Source: Emydura subglobosa (Eukaryota > Chordata > Testudines > Chelidae). Taken from it: DNA of 64,000 nucleotides. Below are positions 34,041 to 45,605 of the stretch, piece after piece. The position numbers and the translations under genes were made by a program. Each line of letters begins with the position of its first letter. Position 1 is the stretch's first letter. The notes under the pieces were generated by a model. The model worked only from the letters and a program-made list of their open reading frames with translations, had not been told where the DNA came from and searched no databases. The stretch lies in contig ML679968.1 of NCBI GenBank assembly GCA_007922225.1, positions 10,732,399-10,796,398 of the forward strand, written 5' to 3'.

Positions 34041-34880
34041 AATCCAAAAAAATCTGTTCTCCTGACTTTGCTAATGTCTTAAAACTAAGCCTTTTCTTTG
34101 GAAGCAGCCAGACTTATTTTCTACAAAGGTCTGCCATAGTGGAAAATTCATTTTTGGAGTATATTTTCTCTAAATAAATAAAAAATAAAAATCTACCATC
34201 CTCCAGACATTCAGAATAGCAACAGAGTGACGAAGTCTAGCTGCCAGCTGTAAATACAGGGATTGCGTGTAGATAGCAGAGCTTTCAGCATCAAGAGACT
34301 AAAGAATAATGAGAAAGCATCAGAAGGTACGGAACTAGTAAAAATGAGAGATATAAAGCATGTTGCAGTTGCCTTGAATATGAAGGGAAAGAAATGGCAA
34401 TAAGAGACTCTTTTATTCTCGTCTGGACTCGCACATGTTTTATTAGTTTGTTTTTCCATGTTTGTTTGTCCTGGCTTGCTCTAAATATTTTTTCTTTCCA
34501 AAGGAATTTTCTCTCTGTTCCAAGTACAATCTGTTTTCTATCTGTGACTGCCTGAATTCACATAGTTAAACTAAGGCCCAGATCCTTGACTCCAGACAAA
34601 GAGTGCACATGCAGCTGCAGTATGGGAGTGCTTGTTCACGTCCTCAGAGTGGGTATGTATGTGGATTTGAATTCCTAGTTTAATTTAAAACAACCTGATA
34701 GCTTCTCTAAGCAATTCTGAATACAAGTGGCCCCGAATGGCTGACGTGGCAAGCAGGGATGAATGTGATACAGGGGTTTCTATATGAATTTATCTTTTTA
34801 TTTATGTGACCCACCATCATCATGGTACCTGAATGCCTCAAATAGCAATGAATTTATTGTTGTCTATGACATAGGACATA
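34041..34880. other. AT-rich noncoding DNA, nothing recognised
   Basis: Part of 34040-34190 might be a decayed continuation of the CR1 above. Nothing else is recognised. Confidence 0.4.
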
Positions 34881-34884
34881 TTCT

Positions 34885-35030
34885 CTTAATTTCATTGATG
34901 ACAAACAGAGGCACAGACAGATTAAGTAACTGTCCCATGGTAACACAGAGGGTCTGTGGCAGAGCTTGAAATTGACTCCCAGTCTCCTGAATCTCACTCT
35001 AGTGCCATCCTTCCCACTAATCACACCACC
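34885..35030 (-). repeat. MIR-type SINE fragment
   Basis: The plus strand shows GATGACAAACAGAGGCACAG, AGATTAAGTAACTGTCCCATG, GTAACACAGAGGGTCTGTGG and CAGAGCTTGAAATTGACTCCC, the antisense MIR order. This is the best-preserved MIR of the window. Confidence 0.82.
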
Positions 35031-36835
35031 CTATGCAAACCAACATCAGAAGCTGGTATAGCAGCTTCAACACCACTAAAAGATCTGTCCATACTGAATT
35101 AACACGGCAGGTAACACCTTCTTTATATCTAAAATCCATTAACAGTGCCTCAAAAAGTCACTGAAACATGTATTTAACATTACTACCATAAGCAGTCCTA
35201 CTGATGTCAAAGAGTTTGCAGGATCAGGGCCAAAGTGGCCACATGTCACCCTTGGTTCCGTGCTTGAATCAGTGTGTGTGCATGCGTGTGTACGCTTGTA
35301 TGTCAGTGAGGGGAAAAGAGATGGGGCCAGGGAATGACAAGTCTTTCTCCTCAAATCAGTCCTGCAACCTTGAACTTTAAAGAATACCATACCAACAACT
35401 TGATATAGTATATGAATTACACATCTTCACTGGTAGCTACATATTGTGAAGCATATGCCTATTCAAATGTGACCTGATTGTTATTTTCAGAGCATAATTC
35501 TGAGATTCTATTCTATTCTATTCTATTCTATTCTATTCTATTTCATTTGCTTCACTAGCTCAGCGATGAGTCATCTTCTCATTGTCTGGCCTATATTACT
35601 GATGATTCCTCACAATTTGGTTGCTAATATCTTTATAAGGGGAGAATATCTGCATCTTATATGCAGGAAAGAAAAGAAATAAAAAGCAAAGCAATTGCTA
35701 TGTCCTGAGAGCCAGTGTTTTTAATAGCACTATTCTAACTTCACTAGAGACAAAGTGAATGTCAAAACTTCAGTGTATTGTCAATTTCTGTTTCCTCATC
35801 ACTTCCCAAGATCCTAAGAAAATGTCAACTAAATCCAACACAATCAGAGATATCCTTGACTGAAAGGCCATAGAATTCTCCCTCAATAAGTTATTTAAAG
35901 AACATTTTAGAGGCAGTTTGCTCAGTATCTGTGGAAAATTGATAGTTTGTACTTCGCGTGTTCTTAAACAGACTTGGAAAGGAGAAAGTGGAGGATAGTG
36001 CCAACTATTTGCAACATGCTATGGATTGAATAATGTGAGCAGGTTACTTACACATTAAATCCATGAGATTTTATATACAGTATTATTTTGTTGAGAGCAT
36101 GCACAATCTCAGTTTATTGAACCCATGCGCCCTGCCACTCAAATGTGATCTGAAAAGAAGAAAAGGGAGGGAAAGTTGTTACCCTATAATGCTCCTTTTT
36201 GTTGCTGTACAAAGATAGCTTCATCACACTGATTAATTTATTTATTGTATTAATTTCCTTAGAAATATCAGGCCCTGACCTACTTCTCTTTCCTGGAGGA
36301 CTTTAGTAATCTTTGGCAGCACAGAAGTATTCACATTACAACTGGCATTTAAAACCTGAAAATGCCGCCCATCTGCCTCAACAAGTGGGGAAACGTGATG
36401 GGATGGTGGTGGAAGGGGATAGCCCCAGCAGCAAAGGAGAGAGACATTTGTAGAGGGCACCATGTAGCTCATCCTCCTCCTTCCCCTAGAGTATCTAGCA
36501 CCCATTGGCCAGCTGATGGGGAGGGGTGCTGATTGGCCAGCATTCCCCAGCTCCCATGATTTAGCATGTAATGGGAACTGATGTGGAGAACTCTTTTAGC
36601 ATATTTCCAGCATAACCACCCTACCCATCCTGAACTGGAATGATTTTTTGGCTAATTGGTAGAGGACCTTGGAGTTTTTTGCCTTCCTTGCAGCCCCTTC
36701 AAGCCAAAGTTGGTTAAATAAGAATATCCTTAGTACTGAATTGAAATAATTGGTTGAGTTTTCATTTGTTGCAATTTGTAGCCACTTTTGTCCTTTTAAA
36801 AGCCTACGCATGTTGAGGTCCTCACTCTTCTGCAC
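35031..36835. other. Noncoding DNA with a TTCTA microsatellite
   Basis: Apart from the array at 35504-35541, I see no named feature. Open frames of at most 87 codons have no motif. Confidence 0.4.
35504..35541 (+). repeat. (TTCTA)n microsatellite
   Basis: About seven tandem ATTCT units occur without interruption. The ATTCT word is part of the CR1 terminal octamer, but no CR1 body is attached, so an origin from a CR1 tail is only a possibility. Confidence 0.93.
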
Positions 36836-36839
36836 CCTC

Positions 36840-37085
36840 TGCCCCCCTTTGTTTGGGAGGTGGGGGGCGGTGTGGGGAGATTCACAGTGAGCTGAGTCCT
36901 GGGCAGATAAGCAGAGGAGATCCTACCCTGAGTTACCGGTTATATGGTTGAAGCCTGTAACCCCACACTGGAATCAATTAAATGTCTAGTACAGCATAGG
37001 TGAGGGCAGCTAGGACTTTACATTTAATAAAGTTGTGGCCTTCTTCTTAAAATCCATCTGTGTATCCGTCCTCATTTTGTCACTT
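36840..37085 (+). mobile_element. Possible LTR end
   Basis: A GC-richer block (GGGAGGTGGGGGGCGGTG at 36856) leads to TTTAATAAAGTTGTGGCC (37024-37041) and a TCCATCTGTGTATCC segment. An AATAAA signal followed by a GTTGTGGCC-like stretch is typical of an LTR end, but no partner LTR, primer-binding site or target duplication is seen. Confidence 0.3.
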
Positions 37086-38220
37086 TGTCTGCATTCATGT
37101 AGCTCTGTCAGCCTCAGACTCCCCAACCTCTTCCCAAAAATTGGGGGCTGGGCTAGGTGCATCTAAGTGTGATATTGTTATGTGTCCTCCAAATATTTCC
37201 AAGAAAAAGAAGTGATATTTACAGATATTTACAGATATTTTAATGGTCTGAGACACTTTGTTTTTTCCTGGATTTTCATTTATAATTGTCCCGATCTCTG
37301 CTCCTGCCAACATACATGTGCATAACTTTACTCATGTGAATAGTCCCACAGAGCTAAATGAGACCACTCTCATATAAAAAGTTACATTAATAAGAGTTTG
37401 TATAATTGTGCCATTGGTTAATAGGTATTTGACTGTAATTAGCTGTTGGAAGTAGAAGGGAAACACCAACAACCTTAAATAAGTAGCCAACAATCTCTTT
37501 GTTGTTCCCCTTCCTGTTTAGGTATCTAATATAGACATGGTGTGAGGAAACTGGTATGAAAAATGATCCACTGGATTAAAACAATGACCAGTGTGGACTG
37601 ATTAAAAAATTGGAGGTTGGATAACAAGTTTAAAATTATTTTCCAAAAAAATGATAGCAATGCTCATATGTGTGTGTATATATATATATATAAGAATAAG
37701 AACCTAATTCTACTTTGGATAAAGAATTGAATAGACTATTACATTACTCAATGTCATTCTAACATTTTCACTACCTGTTCTCCCCTTACTCCAAAACAAA
37801 AATATCTTAGATATTGTTAGATATTAATGAATTTATGTCAAACTCAACTTAGGTAAACATATTCTACAGCACGTTGGAAGTAACAGCACTACTTTCGATA
37901 TCCATCACATTACTCCAGTGCTGTGCCAAAATAAGCCAAGAAGTCTGTAACCTTAAAACTTTCCACTATACAATTGTCTAAACTGTGAGTGTTCACCCTA
38001 AGTGAAAATATTCCCTCTTCCAATATATGATAAAGCTTGTCTTCAGTAGCAAATTTTATCATGTTTGAATATGGTGTATAGAATCTAGATAGCTGCCATG
38101 ATGCTGACCGCAACTAATCATGGTCAGCATCATATCAGCAAACTCGACTCTTCACAGTTGCATACAAACTACACAACAACTTTTTTCTAGTGAACACAAG
38201 CTCTTAGACAAGAAGTGTTA
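37086..38220. other. AT-rich noncoding DNA with small repeats
   Basis: A triplicated ATATTTACAG word (37211-37236), an old-repeat word CATAACTTTACTCATGTGAA followed by TAGTCCCACAG (37321-37350), and a TG/TA dinucleotide tract (37668-37692). Nothing gene-like. Confidence 0.45.
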
Positions 38221-38224
38221 ACAA

Positions 38225-39120
38225 TGCCTCTCTGTAGCAGGATGCTGTGACACGCTATACCACATATACACCCTTATGGTGTGATTTGTATATCATTCAT
38301 CTTCACCCATATGGTGTAACTGTGTATTGTCTGATGCAAAGTATGTCATGTAAGGTGTTTTTACAATGCTCATGACATACTGAACATTATTGTTATGGTA
38401 GTATGTTTCCTGTAATGTCACATATGTATAGATATGAAATTCTGCTATGTGATATTCCCAAATGTGTGTCTCACATGGCTTGAATAGATTCAGGCAAACA
38501 CAAAGTAAAGTGAGGGTTCATGCCTGGTAGAGGCATGCATACAGGAACAATGGACTAGCCTGAGCACCTGATAAGCTGGTGCTCATTTGACCCAAGTGGA
38601 GGAAATCATGTCCATTGCTGGACATGGCCAATCACCTGACCCCAGGGGAATGACAAGGCAACATGTTAAATTCAGAGGTGTTTTAGTCTCTGGAACTCTC
38701 CTTTGCAAACCATCTATGAAGCAACATCAAGCAACTGACAGATTGCCCACTGGGGAGGGATCTAGTTGAAGGAGTCAGCTCAGCCAGTCTGTGTGGTAAG
38801 ATAACCTCAAAGACTGAAATGTTAAGTTTAGTTTAGGATATGATTTGTCTTATTTCTTCCTGATCAATCTGATTCATATTATCCTGGTTTATAATCCTTT
38901 ACAATCTTTCTGTACTTAATAAATTTATTTGTTTGTTTTATCTAAAGCAGTGCATGTGGATTGAGTGTGTATAGAGACTTTATTTAGAGTGACAGAGCTG
39001 GTGCATATCAATTTCTTTGATAAATTGACTTACCAATGAGCTTGCAGAATCCAGTGGGCAGCACTGAACTCTGTAAGATGGCAGCTCCTAGGGTTGCATC
39101 TGGGACTGGGGATGTTGGCT
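38225..39120 (+). mobile_element. Turtle-type interspersed repeat, likely LTR-like
   Basis: A long block has the look of a common sauropsid repeat. It includes TATGTCATGTAAGGTG, TTCATGCCTGGTAGAGGCATG, GCCAATCACCTGACCCCAGG and ACCATCTATGAAGCAACATC. It then has CTTAATAAATTTATTTG (38918-38934) and GTGCATGTGGATTGAGTG. The AATAAA followed by a short GT-rich stretch suggests a retroelement 3' region. No coding capacity remains and no terminal duplication could be fixed, so the class is inferred. Confidence 0.4.
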
Positions 39121-42100
39121 GGTAGTCACATCATTGCATAATCCCATGAATGAATGGCCAGAAGCACTTACTCACTAAAATAGGAGCCGCTTATATGCAA
39201 GAGGCTCACAAGTGAACTCACCCAGGAGGGGGGGTTCACATAGCAGGGCAAGTGCAAGACAGACTCCAAAAGTGGGGGATTGGGGTGACACAGTGATATA
39301 CCAGTCCAGATTGCAGAGGGAACTTCACAGATGCCCTCTGCCAGAAGGAAATTCATGATCATCCTTCTTTAAGTGAATAAAAATAGGAAATATCCTCAAC
39401 ACTCATAGAGATGATTACTCTTTCAAGAAACAACAATATGGATGAATTCTTTTCCTCCAAGTAACTCCTACAAGATATAGTTTGGCCAATAAATGTCACT
39501 TAAGAAGGAATACATACAGTACATCACCTCTCTCCACAGACAACCCTACTTCTAGTTATCCACTTTTTTGTTTTCCACCGTCTCTTGCTATTCTGTTACT
39601 TAACCTTTGAATCACAATAATGGACAGACCAGCTCAAAAGTTTGCTACATAAAGAACTTCTTTGTTGCTTAATTATAGTTATTTTCTTTGCCTCTGGACA
39701 TGATTGGACATTATCCTTCTTGTAAGTTAAGAATGGATATTCTGATCTGAAGTCAGTGGGAGTATTTCCACTGTTTTCAATGACTTTGATCACTCTCTAG
39801 TTGTTTTTTTGGATAGAGGGGAATATTGAAAACATACTGTTAGAGGCTGCAGGCTGTGTACATTTTATACTTTAGGAACTGTGAAGACATTTATGAGAAT
39901 TTGGTAAGGGAATCAAATACATTCAGGTCAGTTGTTTTCCCTTTCTCTCCTCATAATGGCCTTCACAGCAGTACTCTGAGCATCATATAACTTTGCCTTT
40001 AAATTTTCTGCTATGTTACCATACTTTTTTTTTTACATGTGTTAGTATTTGAAACAGGTGGGGTGGTGTAATTACCAAGGGTCTCGGTGTTAATAGGGTA
40101 AATGCCAATCTGTTCAGGGTTGCACTCAGTTATACCAATCCTCAATTTGGCCTATTGGCCATTGTGAAGCTGCACTTGTACGTTTAGTACTTTATGTATC
40201 TTGGCACAACAGCGGTATAGTGCTATATGGAGCCATTAATTTTCCTTTTCTTTCCTTTTTTTTCTGGAAAAACAGGACTCCATTCTCCCTAAAAATAAGG
40301 AAAACTAAAATCTATGGCAAGAAACATGCTATGCTGATGGCATTGAAAATGAACAAAGGCAGAATTAATATCCAGATTCTTATAGGCAGGTCTCAGAGTT
40401 AGCCATATAAGGAATCACCCGATGGTGCATTTAACTGATAGAAGACATTAATTTTATGGGTCAATGATTGTTTCAAATGTCTCACAAAATTCCCAGAATT
40501 GAAATCTGGTCCATCTTGGTATTATTAAATATATCATTAAATATAGGTCTTTCTACTGTTCCTTAAATTCTTATAAAGATAATTGTACTGGGTCAAATTC
40601 TTCTTCCTTTGAGTGTTCCTGTTGATTTTGATGAAACTAATTAAATGAGACAGGTGAGCAGCATTTGACCCCAGGATTGCACATTCTTCAATTTAAAATG
40701 AGAGGAGATGAAATAGTGGTCAACTAGGTCCTGTAAACATTATTTAGTAACTGCCTACTTTGAGGGATGAATAAAACTTTTTATTAATATCCAAAATGCT
40801 GCTATAGTTTGATAGAGCTAGTGTTAATGCCTTAAAAACAAATAAACAAGCAAACAAAACATTTTAAAAGAACATTTTATTAATATGGGGGAAAAAAAGA
40901 AATTTCAATTAATTTTGACCATCACTATATATATTTCCTGTTGCTTAGCATTGTCTAAAGTACAGACATGTTGTTCCTAAGATCTTTAATGAATTCCTGC
41001 AGCTCACAAGTTGGCTAAACTTGCTAGGATTGGGGGTTGGGAATCAAACATCGGTTTGAAAGATTGATGTATTTTAAGTGAAGCTGCCCAAGGGCATTAG
41101 CCTGAATCTAAACCAAGTACAAGCTCCACTTTTTTTGATGAATAGGCTCAGACTCAATGGAACTGAGCCAGGCTATTTAGTTCAGTTTTTCAGCTGGAAT
41201 TCATATGTATCCCCATTTAACACTGAAGATGAATCTTTTATAGGTTCTTGAAGGCTTCATATGTTCTAGATTTAACCTTGTAAGTGAAGCTTCATACCTC
41301 TTATCTTTTTCCTTGGCATTTAAGAAAGAGTAACACTGAAAACTAACCACAAGAGCTGAATCATTATATATACTGGGGGATAAAAACAAAGTGCCCAGAG
41401 AGAAGGAGAAAAAAGTCACATAAAACATTTAAATGGGAGGTAAAACAAAACTGAATTAAGCCACTTGCCTGAAAAAAACATGTGTCTTGAGAGCTTTCAG
41501 GCACACGTGCAAAAATATACTTCAGAAAAGAGTGTAACTGCTTTTAAGAAAAGACATGGGAATTAAAAAAATCATGCTGAATAGCTCCATAAAACAAAGA
41601 GGCTGAAACATTTGTTCTGTTCTTCACTGTAACTGATGTCAAAGTTGAGGCAGTCCTGCTATAGTAATGACTCTGGTAACAAATCTGTCCTGCTGTTTTT
41701 AAGAGAGCTTGTCCTGCATCAGAAACGTCATCCAGACTTCTGACTGGAATTTCAGAATGTTTTTGTGGCTACAATTTAACATTGAGCATTCTGGGAGACA
41801 ACAGGTTTTCTAACCTGTATGTGTATAAACAAAGTGCACTCTGGTACTAAACACTGGGAGATATGGTGTAACTCAACATTGGTTTACTGACTGATTTCAA
41901 TGGTCCTATGCTGATTTATGCCAGCTGTGGATCTGGACCCTGATTTTTTCTGTATACATACTCCAAAATCTTCCTGGCTTTCCAGTCTAACTGTACATCT
42001 CCTTGTCACATTTCTGAATGCCACCACTGGCTTCCTATCTGCAACACATTAATTCAGATGAATACTCCTTGTCATTGGATTATCCATAATTCTTTCTCTC

Positions 42101-42235
42101 TCTACATATAACAACATAGGAACTATATTAGACTAATGGTCCAACTAGTTCTTAACACCCACTTTTATCATGATGAATATAATTTATTTACAGAGCACAA
42201 CCTTTTTTTTCACCAGTTTGTCCATTTGCACAGTT
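39121..42235. other. AT-rich noncoding DNA, nothing recognised
   Basis: I found no gene or clear repeat, except foldback-family words at 41866-41942 (ACTGATTTCAATGG, then GCTGATTTATGCCAGCTG). Open frames are at most 75 codons. Confidence 0.4.
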
Positions 42236-42243
42236 ATTTATCA

Positions 42244-42497
42244 AATCATAGAATCATAGAAGGTTAGGACTGGATGGGACCTCAGGAAGTCATATAGTCT
42301 AACCCCCAGCTCAAAGCAGGACCAACCCCAACTAAAACATTCCAGCCAGGGCTTTGTCAAACTGGGCTTTAAAAACCCCTAAGGATGGTGATTCCACCAT
42401 CTCCCTAGGTAACCCATTCCAGTGCTTCACCACTCTTCTAGTGAAAAAGCTTTTTCAATATCCAGCCTAGATCTCCCTCACTGCAACTTGAGACTGG
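42244..42497 (-). mobile_element. CR1 LINE 3' end, minus strand
   Basis: It starts with two terminal octamers, then TTAGGACTGGATGGGACCTCA and AGTCATATAGTCTAACCCCC, and continues to the end of ORF2 before stopping at GAGACTGG. It is 5' truncated at exactly the point where an opposed CR1 begins. Confidence 0.92.
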
Positions 42498-42783
42498 CCG
42501 GTTTTGGTCAACATCTTCATTAAAGATGGGGTGGATTGCACTGGTGAGGCCACACCTGGAGTATTGTGTCCAGCGGAGGGCAACGAAAATGATTAAGGCT
42601 GGCTGGAGCACTTGACTTATGAGTAGAGGCTGAGGGAATTGGGTTTGTTTAGTTTGCAGAAGAGAAGAGTGAGGAGGGATTTGATAGTGGCCTTCAACTA
42701 CCTGAAGGGAGTTTTCAGGGAGGATGGAGCTAGATGACCTCCTGAACTCCCTTCCATCCCTAATCTTCTATGATTCTATAATC
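42498..42783 (+). mobile_element. Opposed CR1 LINE with three internal deletions
   Basis: Plus-strand CR1 that keeps only patches: GGTTTTGGTCAACATCTTCA and GGGGTGGATTGCACT (palm region), GGTGAGGCCACACCTGG to GTCCAG, CGGAGGGCAACGAAAATGA to GGATGGAGCTA, then GATGACCTCCTGAACTCCC and the terminal octamers. Compared with the copy at 30880-31830, three internal pieces are missing. The second deletion lies between two GTCCAG repeats and the third between two CTAG words. The retained parts carry no open reading frame. Confidence 0.9.
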
Positions 42784-43820
42784 TTGACAAATAAAAGGGA
42801 CATAGCTTCTTTGGAGGTTGATTGCCACCTCGCTTGAGCTCTAGCTAAATCTTTAGGACAGGTTATCTGGATGTTCAGTGTACATTCATCATTAGAGATT
42901 TTATCATGCCATTGAAGCTTTTTGGTAACCATGTGATAGCCAACTGCGTGATAGCATTCTTTGGTCAGTGAACTTTGTAATTTGTTGATCTTCCATGCTA
43001 GTAAGGTGTCCATAACAAGAAAACCACTGAAACAGAACTAGTGCTGAAGGAGTCAGCTGCTGGATTTGGATATGAATATTGTAACCCCTTTTGACCTGAG
43101 CAGCTAGCCAAAAAATCAGGTCTAGTAGGTTGTTCCAGTTAGGAGGAGAAATTGGTGATAGACAGGTATTTCTTTGATGCAGTTGTTGATTTATAAAGAG
43201 TATACATACAAAGTCCTGAATCTCTGAATTCAGAAATAATCAAAAAGCAACAAACAACTTATTTCTATCACACCAAGTACATTCTTCAGCCTACACCCCT
43301 TCCCCAAATACTTTTCCCCAAGTGTCGTTGAGAGTCAGCCACTGTGCTTTCAGCTTCTCTCTCTGTTGTTCCCCGGTTTTTTGTCTGACCTGCCTTTTCC
43401 TTCGCAAACCTACTTCACTTACCTACTCAGAACAATGCTTGGTAAATATTTCTGGTGGGATAACATATTCCTTTTTCTTGGGTGAGAACTTAGCCTTACT
43501 GTTATGTTCATTGAAAGGTGAGCTCACACCTATTAATATCAGTGAGGTGTCAACTCCACCCATAACAAGGTTTCATCAGGCTCACTACCAGATCCTCACT
43601 GCTGATCTTGTCCTGCCACTTAATATGGAACATCTGATGGGTTTTTTTTAGCCAAACCATCAGCTTACATCAATGTGCAGTATGATTGTGTTCCCTTCTG
43701 GTTGATTTCCAAGGCCTTCAACATCCGTTCAAATTTTCTTCTTGATATCACCAAACTAAACTGGCTTGCAGTGACTTAGCTTCTCCCCCATGTTCAACAG
43801 AGGACAGTCTGCATTCACAG
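42784..43820. other. Noncoding DNA, nothing recognised
   Basis: The largest open frame (43322-43651, plus, 109 codons) is Ser/Leu/Cys rich and lacks a motif. I do not call it a gene. Confidence 0.4.
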
Positions 43821-43824
43821 TCTA

Positions 43825-43972
43825 AGGACTGAGCTACACAAGAAGTTTCACCAGCTTAATAAAAATGGTTTTAAAAATTGATTCGGTTAAGTCAGTAAAA
43901 CAATTATTTGAACATTTAATTTAGATTAGAACTGATTTATATCAATTCAACTTAATTTGAATTATTCACAAT
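43825..43972 (+). mobile_element. Possible GTCTACAC-family MITE fragment
   Basis: CTGAGCTACACAAGAAGTTTC begins a block that goes on with ATTGATTCGGTTAAGTCAG and a TTTATATCAATTCAACTTAA stretch. This resembles an AT-rich foldback family whose outer end is a GTCTACAC-like word. There is no right end, so confidence is low. Confidence 0.35.
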
Positions 43973-45240
43973 TAGATGTCTTTGTAATTCTTAACCCTTC
44001 CGGAGAAGTAATCACATGTGCTTTATTTTATTTTATTCTATTTTATTTTACTGGTATTGCTTTTATTTGCACATATAGAAGGCACACAGATAACACATTG
44101 TGGAAACTTGTTTTAGTGACTACAGCTTTGAAAATGTAACTACACATTCATAAATGTTAAGGTATCCTAGCATTGCTCTAATGTTAACAACTTATATTAC
44201 TAAATGAACCCTTTTTTTAAAAAAATCAAAACATGAGGAATTAAAATAAAATGTAAGGTTTCAAAGAGACATTGAACTCATTTAAGAAACAGGAGTCTCA
44301 GTATTCTCTGCAGAATGTCCTCAGAGTAATATGGCAGATGTTAGAGAACTGTACTTCATTGCCCATTTAGATCAGCTTTTGAAAATCCTGACATTCAGTG
44401 TGCTGAATAGGATCTTTTTGCTTGTTGTTTAAAAAGCCATGGCTTTTCTTTACCAGCATAGCTATTTTATTAACTCATTAATTAATAATAAAGTTTCTAT
44501 CTAAGACCTGTGCATTGACTCTTGGTCAGCTATCCAGAGGATCACAAAATAACTCTGTCCTACTTAAAAGAGCTATGTTGGCCTAATTGAATCCAATGTT
44601 ACTTTTCTATATCTTTTGCTGTAACCTTTTCTCTTACTCCATCTTCAGTTTAATAAAACCAGGAATCTTATACATGTCATCATTACAACTCTATTATAAC
44701 TCCTAGTTTATTTAGAAGGTTGACTTTATTCTCACCTTAAAATGCAGATCTAAAGCTTACTTGACTTTGCCTATGGGTTGTGCTCAACTTGTAAGAAAAA
44801 AGCTGAAGATATCGATGCATAAACTAATATTGAAAGGCACTTTGGACTATAAACTCATACACTGATGCAAAACATTTGCAAATAAACAGAGCCGTTACTA
44901 AGTCTGTAACAAAACTGACTGTAATAGAAAGGGATTCTGTGACTGGACACACTGTGCCACATCCTCTCGATTCAAAGGAGCCCAAGTCACTGACTGCCTT
45001 TGGGTCCTGGTAAAATTAGGCAAGCCAACTAATGTTTCTCTGTGGCCATGATCTGGGAGTAGCCATGCTGTGATGAAACCTCATGCTATTTTCAATGTTA
45101 CTTTGCATGGAGGCTAAACATGTCTTTTGGCAAACAAAATAAATATACTGTCTTCTGGTGCTCTTTCTTTCAACTGTGTGCTATGACCAATAAAGGCAAC
45201 TAGTGTATGGCATGCTTATTGTCAACAGTGTCATCCAAAG
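43973..45240. other. AT-rich noncoding DNA, nothing recognised
   Basis: It contains a (TTTTA)n-like tract (44021-44051). No gene or named repeat. Confidence 0.4.
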
Positions 45241-45246
45241 CCCTAA

Positions 45247-45486
45247 CTAAGGCTTGGTCTACACTTACCCGGCGATTCGGCGGCAGTCAACGGGAGTTAC
45301 GCAAGCTACACGGAGTAGCTTGCGTAACTCCCATCAACTGCTATACTTCTGTTCTGCACGGTGTCTTCACTGCACTGCGCCACTTGAGGTGGTGGTTTTA
45401 GTATGTCGACTTCCTGATCAATTGAGTGGGTCTACACTGACCCCTCAGTCGATCCAGATAAGTCGATCTGACGGCGGCGAAAAATG
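45247..45486 (+). mobile_element. Foldback element with a perfect 18-bp stem
   Basis: It begins AAGGCTTGGTCTACACTTACC and contains GGGAGTTACGCAAGCTAC (45292-45309), five loop bases, and its perfect complement (45315-45332). Pairing continues outward for about ten bases with only transition differences (CAGTCAAC against GTTGATG as complement), as expected for decay of CpG sites in an old palindrome. CpG-rich words (GGCGATTCGGCGGCAG, GACGGCGGCGA) are rare elsewhere in this window. A second GGTCTACACT lies at 45429. The right edge is a guess. Confidence 0.65.
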
Positions 45487-45494
45487 GAAAAACA

Positions 45495-45605
45495 GCTAAA
45501 ATAATTAATTTGGGGGAAAAACAATTTTAGAATATAAGGTGTTTTTTTGATGAACAAACTTTTTCTAAAAATTTCAACCAGGTCTAGTCAAAATTAGGAT
45601 AATTA
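45495..45605. repeat. GAGCTGGTC-type repeat fragment
   Basis: AAAACAATTTTAGAAT, then AACTTTTTCTAAAAATTTC, then AACCAGGTCTAGTC, which is close to the outer end of the family seen at 17565 read in reverse. Confidence 0.35.
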
